Assembly (NCBI GenBank): GCA_000437275.1
Contig: FR899674.1
Coordinates: 43,570 to 59,675 of the forward strand
Length of the DNA stretch: 16,106 nt
Origin: Clostridium sp. CAG:411
GTDB lineage: Bacteria; Bacillota; Clostridia; Lachnospirales; Lachnospiraceae
Reading direction: 5' to 3'
Part shown: in pieces, positions 7,880 to 15,235 of the stretch
How positions within the stretch are numbered: the first letter of the stretch is position 1
Layout of the letters: every line of letters starts with the position of its first letter
The notes under the pieces: generated by a model
The model's database searches: none
What the model was told of the DNA's origin: nothing
The model's input: the letters and a program-made list of their open reading frames with translations, nothing else
Position numbers and translations under genes: made by a program

Positions 7880-8777
7880 TTTTTAAAACCTCCTCCATAA
7901 TCTGCTCTCTTGTTCTATGTTCTCCTTTTCCGTTTTTTACAATACGATGCGCACAGACCGCAGAAAAGATTTCAGCTACATCATCTGGTATTACATAATT
8001 TCTCCCTGCCATAAACGCATATGCCCTTGCCATATTGTAAAGTGCCAAAATACCACGAGGACTTACACCAATCTGCACATAGGGATGTTTCCTCGTTTCC
8101 TCTGCCAACGAAACCATATAATCCAATACGGTATCATGCACCTCTACCTGCTTCACCTTTTCCTTACATTCCAACAATTCCTCTTTTGTCATTACTGGCT
8201 GTATCTCAGATATTGGATTTGCACATGCCCGCATCTGGATAATCTTTATTTGACTTTCGTGATCTGGATAGCCTAAAGAAAGCCTTACCATAAATCGATC
8301 CATCTGCGACTGTGGAAGTTTCTGCGTTCCTACCGCACCATAAGGATTTTGTGTTGCAATCACACAAAAAGGGTCTGGCAATTTTCTAGTCTCCTTGTCT
8401 ACCGTAATCTGTTTTTCCTCCATTGCCTCTAATAAAGCTGCCTGTGTTTTTCCAGAGGCTCGATTAAGTTCATCTGCCAAAAATAAATGACACAAAATAG
8501 CTCCCTCTTGGTAAACATAAGTTCCAGTTTCAGGCTGATAACTGGTATACCCCACAATATCAGACGGAATAATTTCAGGTGTAAACTGCACTCTCTGATA
8601 AGAAATTCCCATTGCCCGACTCATAGCAACTGCCAATGTTGTTTTCCCTACCCCAGGAATATCCTCTAATAATATATTTCCTCCTGCCAGCCATGCGGAT
8701 AAAATCAACGTCAACTGTTTGCTTTTTCCCGTAATTGCTTTTTCTATCTCTTTTTGAAGCTGTTGTATTTTCTCCAT
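7854..8777 (-). CDS. MoxR-type AAA+ ATPase
   Basis: A 307-residue cytoplasmic AAA+ ATPase thought to act as a chaperone-like remodeller for partner proteins. Walker A is PGVGKTT (41-47), Walker B LFLADE (98-103), sensor 1 ATQNP (141-145), the arginine-finger region QMDRF (158-162) and sensor 2 GVSPRG (237-242). The blocks TPEIIPSDIVG (66-76) and ALLEAMEEKQITV (114-126) are MoxR hallmarks. Length is typical of the family. ATG follows GAGGAA with a 7-nt gap. The gene lies 48 nt after the second toroid gene and overlaps the DUF58 gene by 26 nt, so all three belong to one transcript. MoxR normally works with vWA/DUF58 proteins and membrane complexes; its natural client here would be the DUF58/transglutaminase pair or the toroid and DUF4430 proteins (inference). 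Confidence 0.95.
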   Translation of the reverse strand: MEKIQQLQKEIEKAITGKSKQLTLILSAWLAGGNILLEDIPGVGKTTLAVAMSRAMGISYQRVQFTPEIIPSDIVGYTSYQPETGTYVYQEGAILCHLFLADELNRASGKTQAALLEAMEEKQITVDKETRKLPDPFCVIATQNPYGAVGTQKLPQSQMDRFMVRLSLGYPDHESQIKIIQMRACANPISEIQPVMTKEELLECKEKVKQVEVHDTVLDYMVSLAEETRKHPYVQIGVSPRGILALYNMARAYAFMAGRNYVIPDDVAEIFSAVCAHRIVKNGKGEHRTREQIMEEVLKSVPIPKKK

Positions 8778-8809
8778 TCGTTTCTTCCTCGCTATCCTTT
8801 CTTACTTAT

Positions 8810-8824
8810 ACGTTTACAAAACGT
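8810..8824 (-). repeat. Small intercistronic inverted repeat
   Basis: ACGTTT and AAACGT (8810-8815 and 8819-8824) form a 6-bp perfect stem with a 3-nt loop in the 48-nt gap between the second toroid gene and moxR. It is AT-rich and has no following U-tract on the minus strand, so it is not a convincing terminator. It could be an mRNA processing or stability element, or chance. Confidence 0.3.
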
Positions 8825-8825
8825 T

Positions 8826-10454
8826 TTAATTTTTGTTTTCTACATTCGTATTAAATTTTTTCACTGTTACCACCATTATCCCTAACAGAAAAATGCCTCC
8901 TGCACAAAGCCCTATATACCATATAGGACTGCCAGAAACACTCTTTTTCTTCTCGATTGTTTCATAGGCAATAATCTGTTTCTGATCATAGGCACCAAGC
9001 TCCTGATATATTTGTTTTACCTGTTTCCATTCCTTTTTATGTTCTTTTATTTTTTCTTTGGATACAGGATAAAAATATTTCATCATCAACTCGTTTGCCA
9101 AACTTATTTTTTCTTTGATCTTCTGTATTTTTTTTTGTTTTTCCAACAGTTTTTTCTCGTATTTTTTATATGCTTTCCTGTTTTCCGCACGCTCTAAATG
9201 TTCCAGCATAACCAAAACTTTCGTATACTCTTCACTTGTCACTGTCTCTGGCAATTCTTCGATTTGCTTTATCTCCTCTTTTGTCACAGTATAATGTACT
9301 TTTACATGTTCGCCATCCTTAAAAATAGAAGGAATATTTTCTAGTTGGTACGGATTCTCATCCTTCCCTGCACTTTCTTCTCTAAGATCAAATAATGTCC
9401 TTTTTCCTTCCTCCAATCGCACAAATGCTGCCAATGCTTCATAAACCTGCTGCCCTGCCATACCATCTGAACTTTCACTTCCTTTTTCATGCGAAAAACC
9501 TCCATCCGCATTTTGATAGGAAAAAATAGCATCCATCAATGTATTTCCATTTTTTGTAAAATCTTTTTCTGTTGCAGCGTTTCTATTAAGAGAACAAAGT
9601 GCCAACAATACCTGACAACTACTTTCCACATTCTCCGTGTCCCAACTCTCAAATCCTCCATCGGAAAGTTGCACCTCACTAAGCCAATGCAATGCTTGAT
9701 CTACACTGTTCTCTATCTTTTTATATGTTTTCCTTCCAGAAGCATTTTTGCTCTGTTTATAAAAAGGTGCCATTGCCTGTATCGCCATAGCTGTTACATC
9801 CACATCCCCCTCATTTCCTTTGTCCAATGAAAAGCTTCCATCTGTATTCTGCTGTTTCAAAATACGTTCCAACAGCCATGTTGTATCTACTTTTGCCGTT
9901 TTAGGTACCTGCGTATCAAATGCATTCATCGTAATCAATGCCCAAATTACTGCGTTGAACCCTTGTTCTTCCAACTGCATTCTCGTTAAAAGATAACTGG
10001 CATGTCCAAGCAAGTCTATCTGTTCTTTTCCAAAACTATGTACATCTCCCCCTAACGCACCAACCGTAAGTGTCAAACGCTGTAAATCAGTGACCTTTCT
10101 TTCTGTAAAATTGGGATTTTTATTATATTCCGTTGTCAGTATATCTTCTAATACAGCAAGATATGCCCCGTAATCTGACTGATATCCACTTCTTCCAATG
10201 CTAAACGCATACCAATCCGTGTCTGTTTCTCCTGCCTCTTCCAGAAATTCATATAAAAACAAATCATCTTCTTTTCCAAGTTGCAGTGACGTTCTTTCCC
10301 AAGAAAGAATATTCTCCATTCGTTCCAAGTAAGAAGCTATCTGTTCACTTTCCTTTGCCCGACTTATATGTTTACCAAAAAGTAGGGCAAAACAAACTAT
10401 GATACAACCCCACAACCATAATCCTCTACTTTTCTTTACCATTCTTTTTCCCAA
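8826..10454 (-). CDS. Membrane-anchored alpha/alpha-toroid (prenyltransferase/transcobalamin-like) protein
   Basis: A 542-residue protein with an N-terminal signal or anchor (about 10-29), an alpha/alpha-toroid domain (about 120-350), a long charged helical region (about 395-505, probably coiled coil) and a C-terminal membrane segment (about 509-530) with a short basic tail, so the toroid should face outside. Repeats of the QxxDGGF type are seen at QNTDGSFSL (202-210), QLSDGGFESW (262-271) and QNADGGFS (314-321). DVDVTAMAIQAMAPF (217-231) and ESSCQVLLALCSLN (277-290) resemble the helix pairs of intrinsic factor/transcobalamin. No DxDD cyclase motif and no GCGEQ thioester motif is present, so terpene cyclase or complement-type chemistry is not supported. 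It is a paralogue of the toroid in the gene at 12372-15140. The chosen TTG at 10454 has AGGAG 10 nt upstream and overlaps the DUF4430 gene by 19 nt; ATG at 10442 is an alternative without a good binding site. Confidence 0.85.
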   Translation of the reverse strand: MGKRMVKKSRGLWLWGCIIVCFALLFGKHISRAKESEQIASYLERMENILSWERTSLQLGKEDDLFLYEFLEEAGETDTDWYAFSIGRSGYQSDYGAYLAVLEDILTTEYNKNPNFTERKVTDLQRLTLTVGALGGDVHSFGKEQIDLLGHASYLLTRMQLEEQGFNAVIWALITMNAFDTQVPKTAKVDTTWLLERILKQQNTDGSFSLDKGNEGDVDVTAMAIQAMAPFYKQSKNASGRKTYKKIENSVDQALHWLSEVQLSDGGFESWDTENVESSCQVLLALCSLNRNAATEKDFTKNGNTLMDAIFSYQNADGGFSHEKGSESSDGMAGQQVYEALAAFVRLEEGKRTLFDLREESAGKDENPYQLENIPSIFKDGEHVKVHYTVTKEEIKQIEELPETVTSEEYTKVLVMLEHLERAENRKAYKKYEKKLLEKQKKIQKIKEKISLANELMMKYFYPVSKEKIKEHKKEWKQVKQIYQELGAYDQKQIIAYETIEKKKSVSGSPIWYIGLCAGGIFLLGIMVVTVKKFNTNVENKN

Positions 10455-12340
10455 TTTCCACTATCTCCTTCATTTCCACCATTTCCACTTGCCATAGCAC
10501 CACCAATGTCTGCTCCATATCGAAGGGTAAATCTCACTCGAAGTACATCTCCATCTTGCAAATAGCAGTCAGAAAAGCCATAATTAGGATAAATTCCATT
10601 TACCGAATACATCCATCCAGATCCTGTGGCAAAATCAAATTCACCTAAACTGTCTAAATAATAACTTCCCGGATAGTTTTTATCCTCCTGTAACAAATGT
10701 GCCTCTAAATCTTTTGGCACAGCAGGTGTCAAAAAATTCTCATTTTTACTGATGCGTGCCAGGTAAAAGTTCTTTTCTTTTGTTCCTGAATATTCATACG
10801 TAAATCCATACTTTTCCAAAAGTTCACACACCAATACGGCTGCATTGGTATCCTCTGGAATATCCACCTTTGTCGGCTTAATCAAACTGCCACAACCAAT
10901 CGTGGTAGCCTCCACTGAAATCGTGACAGTTCCAATGATTCCGCCATCCAATTTTTTATAATAAATGCTGTAGGCTTTTTTTGCCGTATTTCCTTCCTTA
11001 TCATGTACTTTAATCACCACGACATTGTAACCTTCTGTCAACAATGCTTTATAACTGATCTGATTTTTATTTGCATAAATAAGAGAAGCCTCCTTTCCCC
11101 CACATGTTACTGTTACATACGATTGATCCAACCATTTTCCTTGGTAATCCTTCGCATTTAATTGAAAATTCAAATTTTTATTATTAACCGTAGCACCATC
11201 TTTCAAAGAACAGGTAATAATCGGCGCATTTTCATCTTTGTCTTCTCCTGTTCCAGCATTTTCTTTATAAATAATAGAATATTTCTGCTTTTGCTCCCCT
11301 AATTCTAAAGAAATTACATTTTCTCCATTTTTTAAACGAAGTTCGTATCTTCCCTCTTCAGACCACGCAATTTCCTCTTCATTCCATTTTACAGATATTC
11401 GTTCTTCTTCTCCTCCTATGTATCCTTTCGCTCTAAACTGAAACTTTTCTTCACTTACCTGTTGATTCTTTAAATCTGTTTCAATATAGATTTTTTCCTT
11501 ACTTTTCTGATAGTCAACCTGATATGTTTCCTGAACTTTCTTTTTTCCTTTCGCTGCTTGAATACTAATTTTATTCTTTCCCTCTTGCAAACGGTATTCA
11601 TAACAATGCTCTGTTTTTTCTGCTATTTTTTTGTCATTCACAGACACCCTTACTGGAATTTCTTCTCCTGACAAATACGCATATGCCTCAAAAGAAATAT
11701 TGGGGTAGGAATAGCTTTTTCCATCTTCCAAGTCGGTATAAATAACAATATGTTCTGTATCTACATAAACCGTATAGCTTTTTTCGACCTCTATACGTTC
11801 CTTTTTTTCGTTTTGATAAATTACCTTTATGACAATAGAATTTTCATCCTTCGAAAGATTTACCTTTCCTTTAAAATCTATCTGATTTTCATTGACAAAG
11901 ACTTGTAGTTCTTTTACAGTGAGTTTTTTATTTAGATGTGTAACAGTGAACATATACATTCGTTGTGTTACAATTTCTCCATCTACTATACTCGTAGTAA
12001 AATATTCTTCTGTCTCCTCCTGCTCTCCTGTTTCTTTTTCCTTTGCTTTTTCTTTTTCCGTTACATTCTTTTTGGTTTCTGTACTCTCATTCTTGGTTAC
12101 GTTTTTTTTCTTCTCTTTTTCATTTTCTTTCTTTTTCTTTTCGACCCTAGTCTTGGTCGCAAATCCACTGATTTCTTTCTTTTCCTTTAACTGTACACTG
12201 GAAGCTGTATTTAATCGTTCCAAAAGAGCAGCATCCTCCTGCTCTCTTGGAGAAAATAAAAAGACAGAAAGAAGTACCACTATAAAAAACACAGTTACCA
12301 CTATTTGTTTTCGATTCCTTTTATTATTCTGCTTTTTCAT
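10436..12340 (-). CDS. Membrane-anchored Ig-like repeat protein with C-terminal DUF4430 domain
   Basis: A 634-residue protein with an N-terminal membrane segment (about 12-30), a very charged Lys/Glu/Thr linker (about 62-112), several beta-sandwich repeats (about 132-192, 195-277, 283-359, 373-462) and a DUF4430 domain (about 468-608). The repeats share a closing pattern such as LQEGKNKISIQA, LKNGENVISLEL and LTEGYNVVVIKVHDKEGN. The DUF4430 part shows TVTISVEATTIGC, then GSGWMYSVNGIYPNYG (573-588) and LQDGDVLRVRFTLRYG (594-609), the usual WxYxVNG and L.dGD signatures. DUF4430 is the family of the C-terminal beta domain of transcobalamin and intrinsic factor. The protein ends in a Gly/Ser/Asn-rich tail with no sorting signal, so the anchor is the N-terminal helix. 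AAGGAG lies 6 nt before the ATG and 31 nt separate it from the upstream gene. The partner toroid gene overlaps its 3' end. Ligand not known. Confidence 0.85.
   Translation of the reverse strand: MKKQNNKRNRKQIVVTVFFIVVLLSVFLFSPREQEDAALLERLNTASSVQLKEKKEISGFATKTRVEKKKKENEKEKKKNVTKNESTETKKNVTEKEKAKEKETGEQEETEEYFTTSIVDGEIVTQRMYMFTVTHLNKKLTVKELQVFVNENQIDFKGKVNLSKDENSIVIKVIYQNEKKERIEVEKSYTVYVDTEHIVIYTDLEDGKSYSYPNISFEAYAYLSGEEIPVRVSVNDKKIAEKTEHCYEYRLQEGKNKISIQAAKGKKKVQETYQVDYQKSKEKIYIETDLKNQQVSEEKFQFRAKGYIGGEEERISVKWNEEEIAWSEEGRYELRLKNGENVISLELGEQKQKYSIIYKENAGTGEDKDENAPIITCSLKDGATVNNKNLNFQLNAKDYQGKWLDQSYVTVTCGGKEASLIYANKNQISYKALLTEGYNVVVIKVHDKEGNTAKKAYSIYYKKLDGGIIGTVTISVEATTIGCGSLIKPTKVDIPEDTNAAVLVCELLEKYGFTYEYSGTKEKNFYLARISKNENFLTPAVPKDLEAHLLQEDKNYPGSYYLDSLGEFDFATGSGWMYSVNGIYPNYGFSDCYLQDGDVLRVRFTLRYGADIGGAMASGNGGNEGDSGNWEKEW
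12005..12157 (-). repeat. Low-complexity Lys/Glu/Thr linker coding region
   Basis: This stretch of the DUF4430 gene encodes roughly residues 62-112, almost entirely K, E, T and N (for example EKEKKKNVTKNE and NVTEKEKAKEKE). It is probably a stalk that lifts the Ig-like repeats through the cell wall. Two imperfect NVT-containing units are visible, suggesting internal duplication. Confidence 0.6.
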
Positions 12341-12371
12341 AGGTTACTCCTTTCTTCTAGTTCTAAATTAT

Positions 12372-15140
12372 CTATAACTTTATCTTTTTGAGGTTACTGT
12401 ATGGTCCATAAATCTTATTTCCCATAGAATCTTTTCGATATGCACATACACGCACATAATAAACTCTTTTTTTCTTTAAATTGTTTATTTTTCCTGTTAA
12501 GCCTTTAAAGTAAATTTTTCTGCTGTTTGAAAAGTTCTTATTTGTGCTTACACATAGTACATATCCTTCTGCTTTTGCCACTCTTGTTTTAATTTTTATT
12601 TTCAACCCCGTAGATGTATATTTTTTCACACTGGCTATGCTTGCTTTTTTAGTAAGCTTAGCATTTTCCCATTTTGCATATACATGATAACTATCCACCG
12701 CTTCATAAGATATGGTTTTTACCTGTTTCTTAAAGGATTTCTCTGTATACCAGCCTCTAAAAATATACCCTACTTTATAAGGATTTTTTAACGGGAAGGA
12801 CTGACCACTCTTTACTATTTTTTTATTTGCGGTTACATTCTTTCCACCATTTAGATGATATACAATCGCCATAACAGAGGGCTCTAATGTAGATGTCGGC
12901 TCTTCTGTCTTTGAGGGAACTGTAGTCGATGGTATGTTCGTTGGTACTGCACTTTCTACTACATTAGGCGTATTCTCTGGTGCAGAGCTCTCTTCAATTT
13001 CCTTTGGAATTTCTGTTGCTTTTCCTTCTTCTCCATTTGGAGTTTCCGTTACCGCTAATGTTGGCTGCACTTGCTCTGGTTCTTTTGTAACTACTGGCGG
13101 CGCAGAAAGTGTAGGAGTTATGATTCCATCCGTTGCCATTGGTGTTATCACAATTTCTGGCGTTGCCGTTATGGTCGGAGGTATTACACTACTTTGTGTT
13201 GTAGATGGCTCTATTGTTACTGTACCACCTGATTCCAAAGCTTTTAACTCCTGCTCTGCACTTACCAATTTCGCATAGGTACTTTCTAATACCTCCTGTT
13301 TTTGCACTTCATACATTTCATCGTAAAGCTTTCTTGCCTGCTCAATGTCCGCCTTATGTTGCAATGTAATAGAACCGATTGGCAAACTGCTGACTTTTTC
13401 ATAAAATTCATTAATCGATGTCCAGTCAACGTCAAATCCTGCATAGAACGTATAGTCTCCATAACTACCTTCCTCTATTTTTGCTATTGGTGTACCTGTA
13501 CAATCCCGATTAGTATACCATCCTGTAAATACACATCCTTCTTTGGTAATCTGTTGTGCAGTTGGTAATCGGATGGTATCTTTTGTTGTATAACTATTTG
13601 CAAGCACAGTCCCCTCTGACACCGTTCCGCCATTTAATTCCCATTGAATAGAAAATTGATTCGAACCATACATTGCATAAAGAGTTATATTTTTTTCTGG
13701 CATAGATAACAACTCACCAGGAACATAACTTGTTCCACTTCCATCAGCCTTCGTATTCCATCCAATAAAATTATCTGGCATTCCCTGATTCGTAAGTGTA
13801 ATCTCCGCATATGGGGCATAACTTTCCACTTTGTTTGGTTGCTCACCATTTCCATCAAAGGTTATCTGATAATTTGCCGCACTGGCATTTTGGTAACTGC
13901 CATCCATCTGATCGCTCATATCATAAAGAGGATTTTCCCCTTTTAAAAATCGATCATAGGCAATTAACGCATACACTGCCTGATCGGTTGCCATAGCATT
14001 TACCGTCACTCCAGAATTTCCTCCACCATCATAGCCAGCGGTAACGTGTTTAAATCCTCCCACTGCAGGGCTACTTCCTGAACCATTCGCATAAAAGGTA
14101 AGAATCGCATCTATCATGTTATTTGTTGTAACACCATCTCGTTCTGCTCCTTTTGTGATAAAGGTACACGTTTTTCCTATATGAGGAAGCGAAACAATGT
14201 CTGACAAAGGATCAATGTTTAATGCTGTAAGAGCTACGATAACCTGTGCAATCGATTCTGAGTTGATACTTCCCCAGCTTTCGTATCCTCCATTTTCCAA
14301 TTGCAATGTAGATAATATATACACATCTCGTTCTACTACCTGACACAATTTCTCATAGTCAGTTTCACACATAACACTCTCATAAGCAGATTCATCCAAA
14401 TAATATGGTGCTAATGCCTGTAGCGCCATAGCGGAAATATCCGGGTCTGGTATTGCTCCTGTCAAAGCAAATCCTCCCACAGTTCCATTCGTCTGTGTAA
14501 TTTCCTGCTCCACAATATAATCAATCATTTTTCCTATGCTATTAATATCCCCTTCTTCATAGGAAGATGGTTCCTCTAAAAGCGTATATCTGCCAGTATT
14601 TAATGCAATAATTTCCCAAATAGGTCCATTAATTCCCTGTTTATAAGAAAACTTAAATGACTTTGATAACTGATCCACGAAATTATAGCCATTTACATTC
14701 GTAACACTATGTCCCATCGCTGTTAAGGAAAGGGTCATTCTCGACCATTCTGTTGATTTACTTCGATCTAAAATTCCCTTTTTTTCCGCCACATAATTCT
14801 CTACTCTTTTTTCATAGTTTGTAAAATAGTCCGCTGGAATTGCATTGATATAGTCCATTTTGGTATACATCCCACGAAGCAAATCCATAACCGACCATTC
14901 TCCATAAATACTTCCTACATTCGGTTCCTTTACCGTTTCTAAAATATAACGTTCCCCCGCATTCAAATAAAACCGATATCCAGGAGTTTCATCTTCATAA
15001 AACCGAATTCCAATTTCCTGTTTTACATTCTTACTGTCCCATGCATTTGCTTTTATTGGTACAATTGGTAGCATTTGCAACAGTAAAACCATAGAAAGCC
15101 CCACCGAAAACGCTCTCTTTTTTATTCCTCCCAACTTCAT
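12372..15140 (-). CDS. Secreted toroid protein with InlB-type repeats and Fn3-like tail
   Basis: A 922-residue secreted protein. It has a signal peptide (about 1-33, hydrophobic core then IKANA) and an alpha/alpha-toroid head (about 85-400) with PDPDISAMALQALAPYY (231-247), LENGGYESWGSINSESIAQV (281-300) and DQAVYALIAYDRF (386-398), all paralogous to the membrane-anchored toroid downstream. Two InlB/Flg_new-type beta repeats follow, at about 425-491 and 497-569 (TFDGNG...GWNTKADGSG; ELNGGTV...FTGWYTNRDC). Then come a short helical domain (571-637), a Thr/Pro linker (640-757), a third InlB-type repeat (758-824, YHLNGG...FRGWYTEKSF) and a basic Fn3-like domain (about 830-922). No LPxTG motif or C-terminal membrane segment is present, so it may be held by charge or by wall-binding of the basic tail (inference). 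GGAGGA lies 7 nt before the ATG. It is the first gene of the six-gene operon. Ligand and role unknown; no cyclase or thioester motif was found. Confidence 0.87.
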   Translation of the reverse strand: MKLGGIKKRAFSVGLSMVLLLQMLPIVPIKANAWDSKNVKQEIGIRFYEDETPGYRFYLNAGERYILETVKEPNVGSIYGEWSVMDLLRGMYTKMDYINAIPADYFTNYEKRVENYVAEKKGILDRSKSTEWSRMTLSLTAMGHSVTNVNGYNFVDQLSKSFKFSYKQGINGPIWEIIALNTGRYTLLEEPSSYEEGDINSIGKMIDYIVEQEITQTNGTVGGFALTGAIPDPDISAMALQALAPYYLDESAYESVMCETDYEKLCQVVERDVYILSTLQLENGGYESWGSINSESIAQVIVALTALNIDPLSDIVSLPHIGKTCTFITKGAERDGVTTNNMIDAILTFYANGSGSSPAVGGFKHVTAGYDGGGNSGVTVNAMATDQAVYALIAYDRFLKGENPLYDMSDQMDGSYQNASAANYQITFDGNGEQPNKVESYAPYAEITLTNQGMPDNFIGWNTKADGSGTSYVPGELLSMPEKNITLYAMYGSNQFSIQWELNGGTVSEGTVLANSYTTKDTIRLPTAQQITKEGCVFTGWYTNRDCTGTPIAKIEEGSYGDYTFYAGFDVDWTSINEFYEKVSSLPIGSITLQHKADIEQARKLYDEMYEVQKQEVLESTYAKLVSAEQELKALESGGTVTIEPSTTQSSVIPPTITATPEIVITPMATDGIITPTLSAPPVVTKEPEQVQPTLAVTETPNGEEGKATEIPKEIEESSAPENTPNVVESAVPTNIPSTTVPSKTEEPTSTLEPSVMAIVYHLNGGKNVTANKKIVKSGQSFPLKNPYKVGYIFRGWYTEKSFKKQVKTISYEAVDSYHVYAKWENAKLTKKASIASVKKYTSTGLKIKIKTRVAKAEGYVLCVSTNKNFSNSRKIYFKGLTGKINNLKKKRVYYVRVCAYRKDSMGNKIYGPYSNLKKIKL
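12870..13223 (-). repeat. Degenerate Thr/Pro-rich linker coding region
   Basis: Encodes about residues 640-757 of the secreted toroid protein, rich in T, P, E, V and S with recurring TP, TATPE and TEEPTST-like units. Such linkers act as wall-spanning spacers. The style matches the linker in the upstream partial gene at the right edge, suggesting shared origin or recombination between them. Confidence 0.6.
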
Positions 15141-15162
15141 CTATCATTCCTCCATAAACGAC

Positions 15163-15185
15163 AAGGGAGTATCTACGACTCCCTT
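15163..15185 (-). terminator. Hairpin upstream of the operon (weak terminator or leader hairpin)
   Basis: A perfect 8-bp stem (AAGGGAGT with ACTCCCTT) and a 7-nt loop lie between the stop of the upstream gene and the ribosome binding site of the secreted toroid gene. On the minus strand it is followed by TTGTCGTTTATGG, only partly T-rich, so termination would be leaky. The T-rich side is on the plus strand. It could separate the upstream gene from the operon, act as an attenuator, or shield the leader. No convincing promoter was found in 15141-15235. Confidence 0.45.
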
Positions 15186-15235
15186 ATCATTTTCTTGTTA
15201 TAAAAATTTAACACAACTCTATTTCCATAACTTTA

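Noticed and set aside
8826..10454. Squalene/terpene cyclase or complement-type thioester protein
   Set aside because: The toroid repeats fit the fold, but no DxDD catalytic motif and no GCGEQ thioester motif is present in either toroid protein.
10890..10910. GCGS within TTIGCGSLI of the DUF4430 protein as a thioester-like motif
   Set aside because: It lies at the start of the DUF4430 domain rather than in a toroid and lacks the EQ residues needed for a thioester.
11892..12377. 161-residue plus-strand open frame rich in Ser, Phe and Val
   Set aside because: It is the reverse of the Lys/Glu-rich linker of the DUF4430 gene; low-complexity antisense, no family features.
15190..15235. Promoter for the operon (TATAAC near 15198)
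   Set aside because: No acceptable -35 hexamer at 16-18 nt; the real promoter may be elsewhere or upstream of the window edge.
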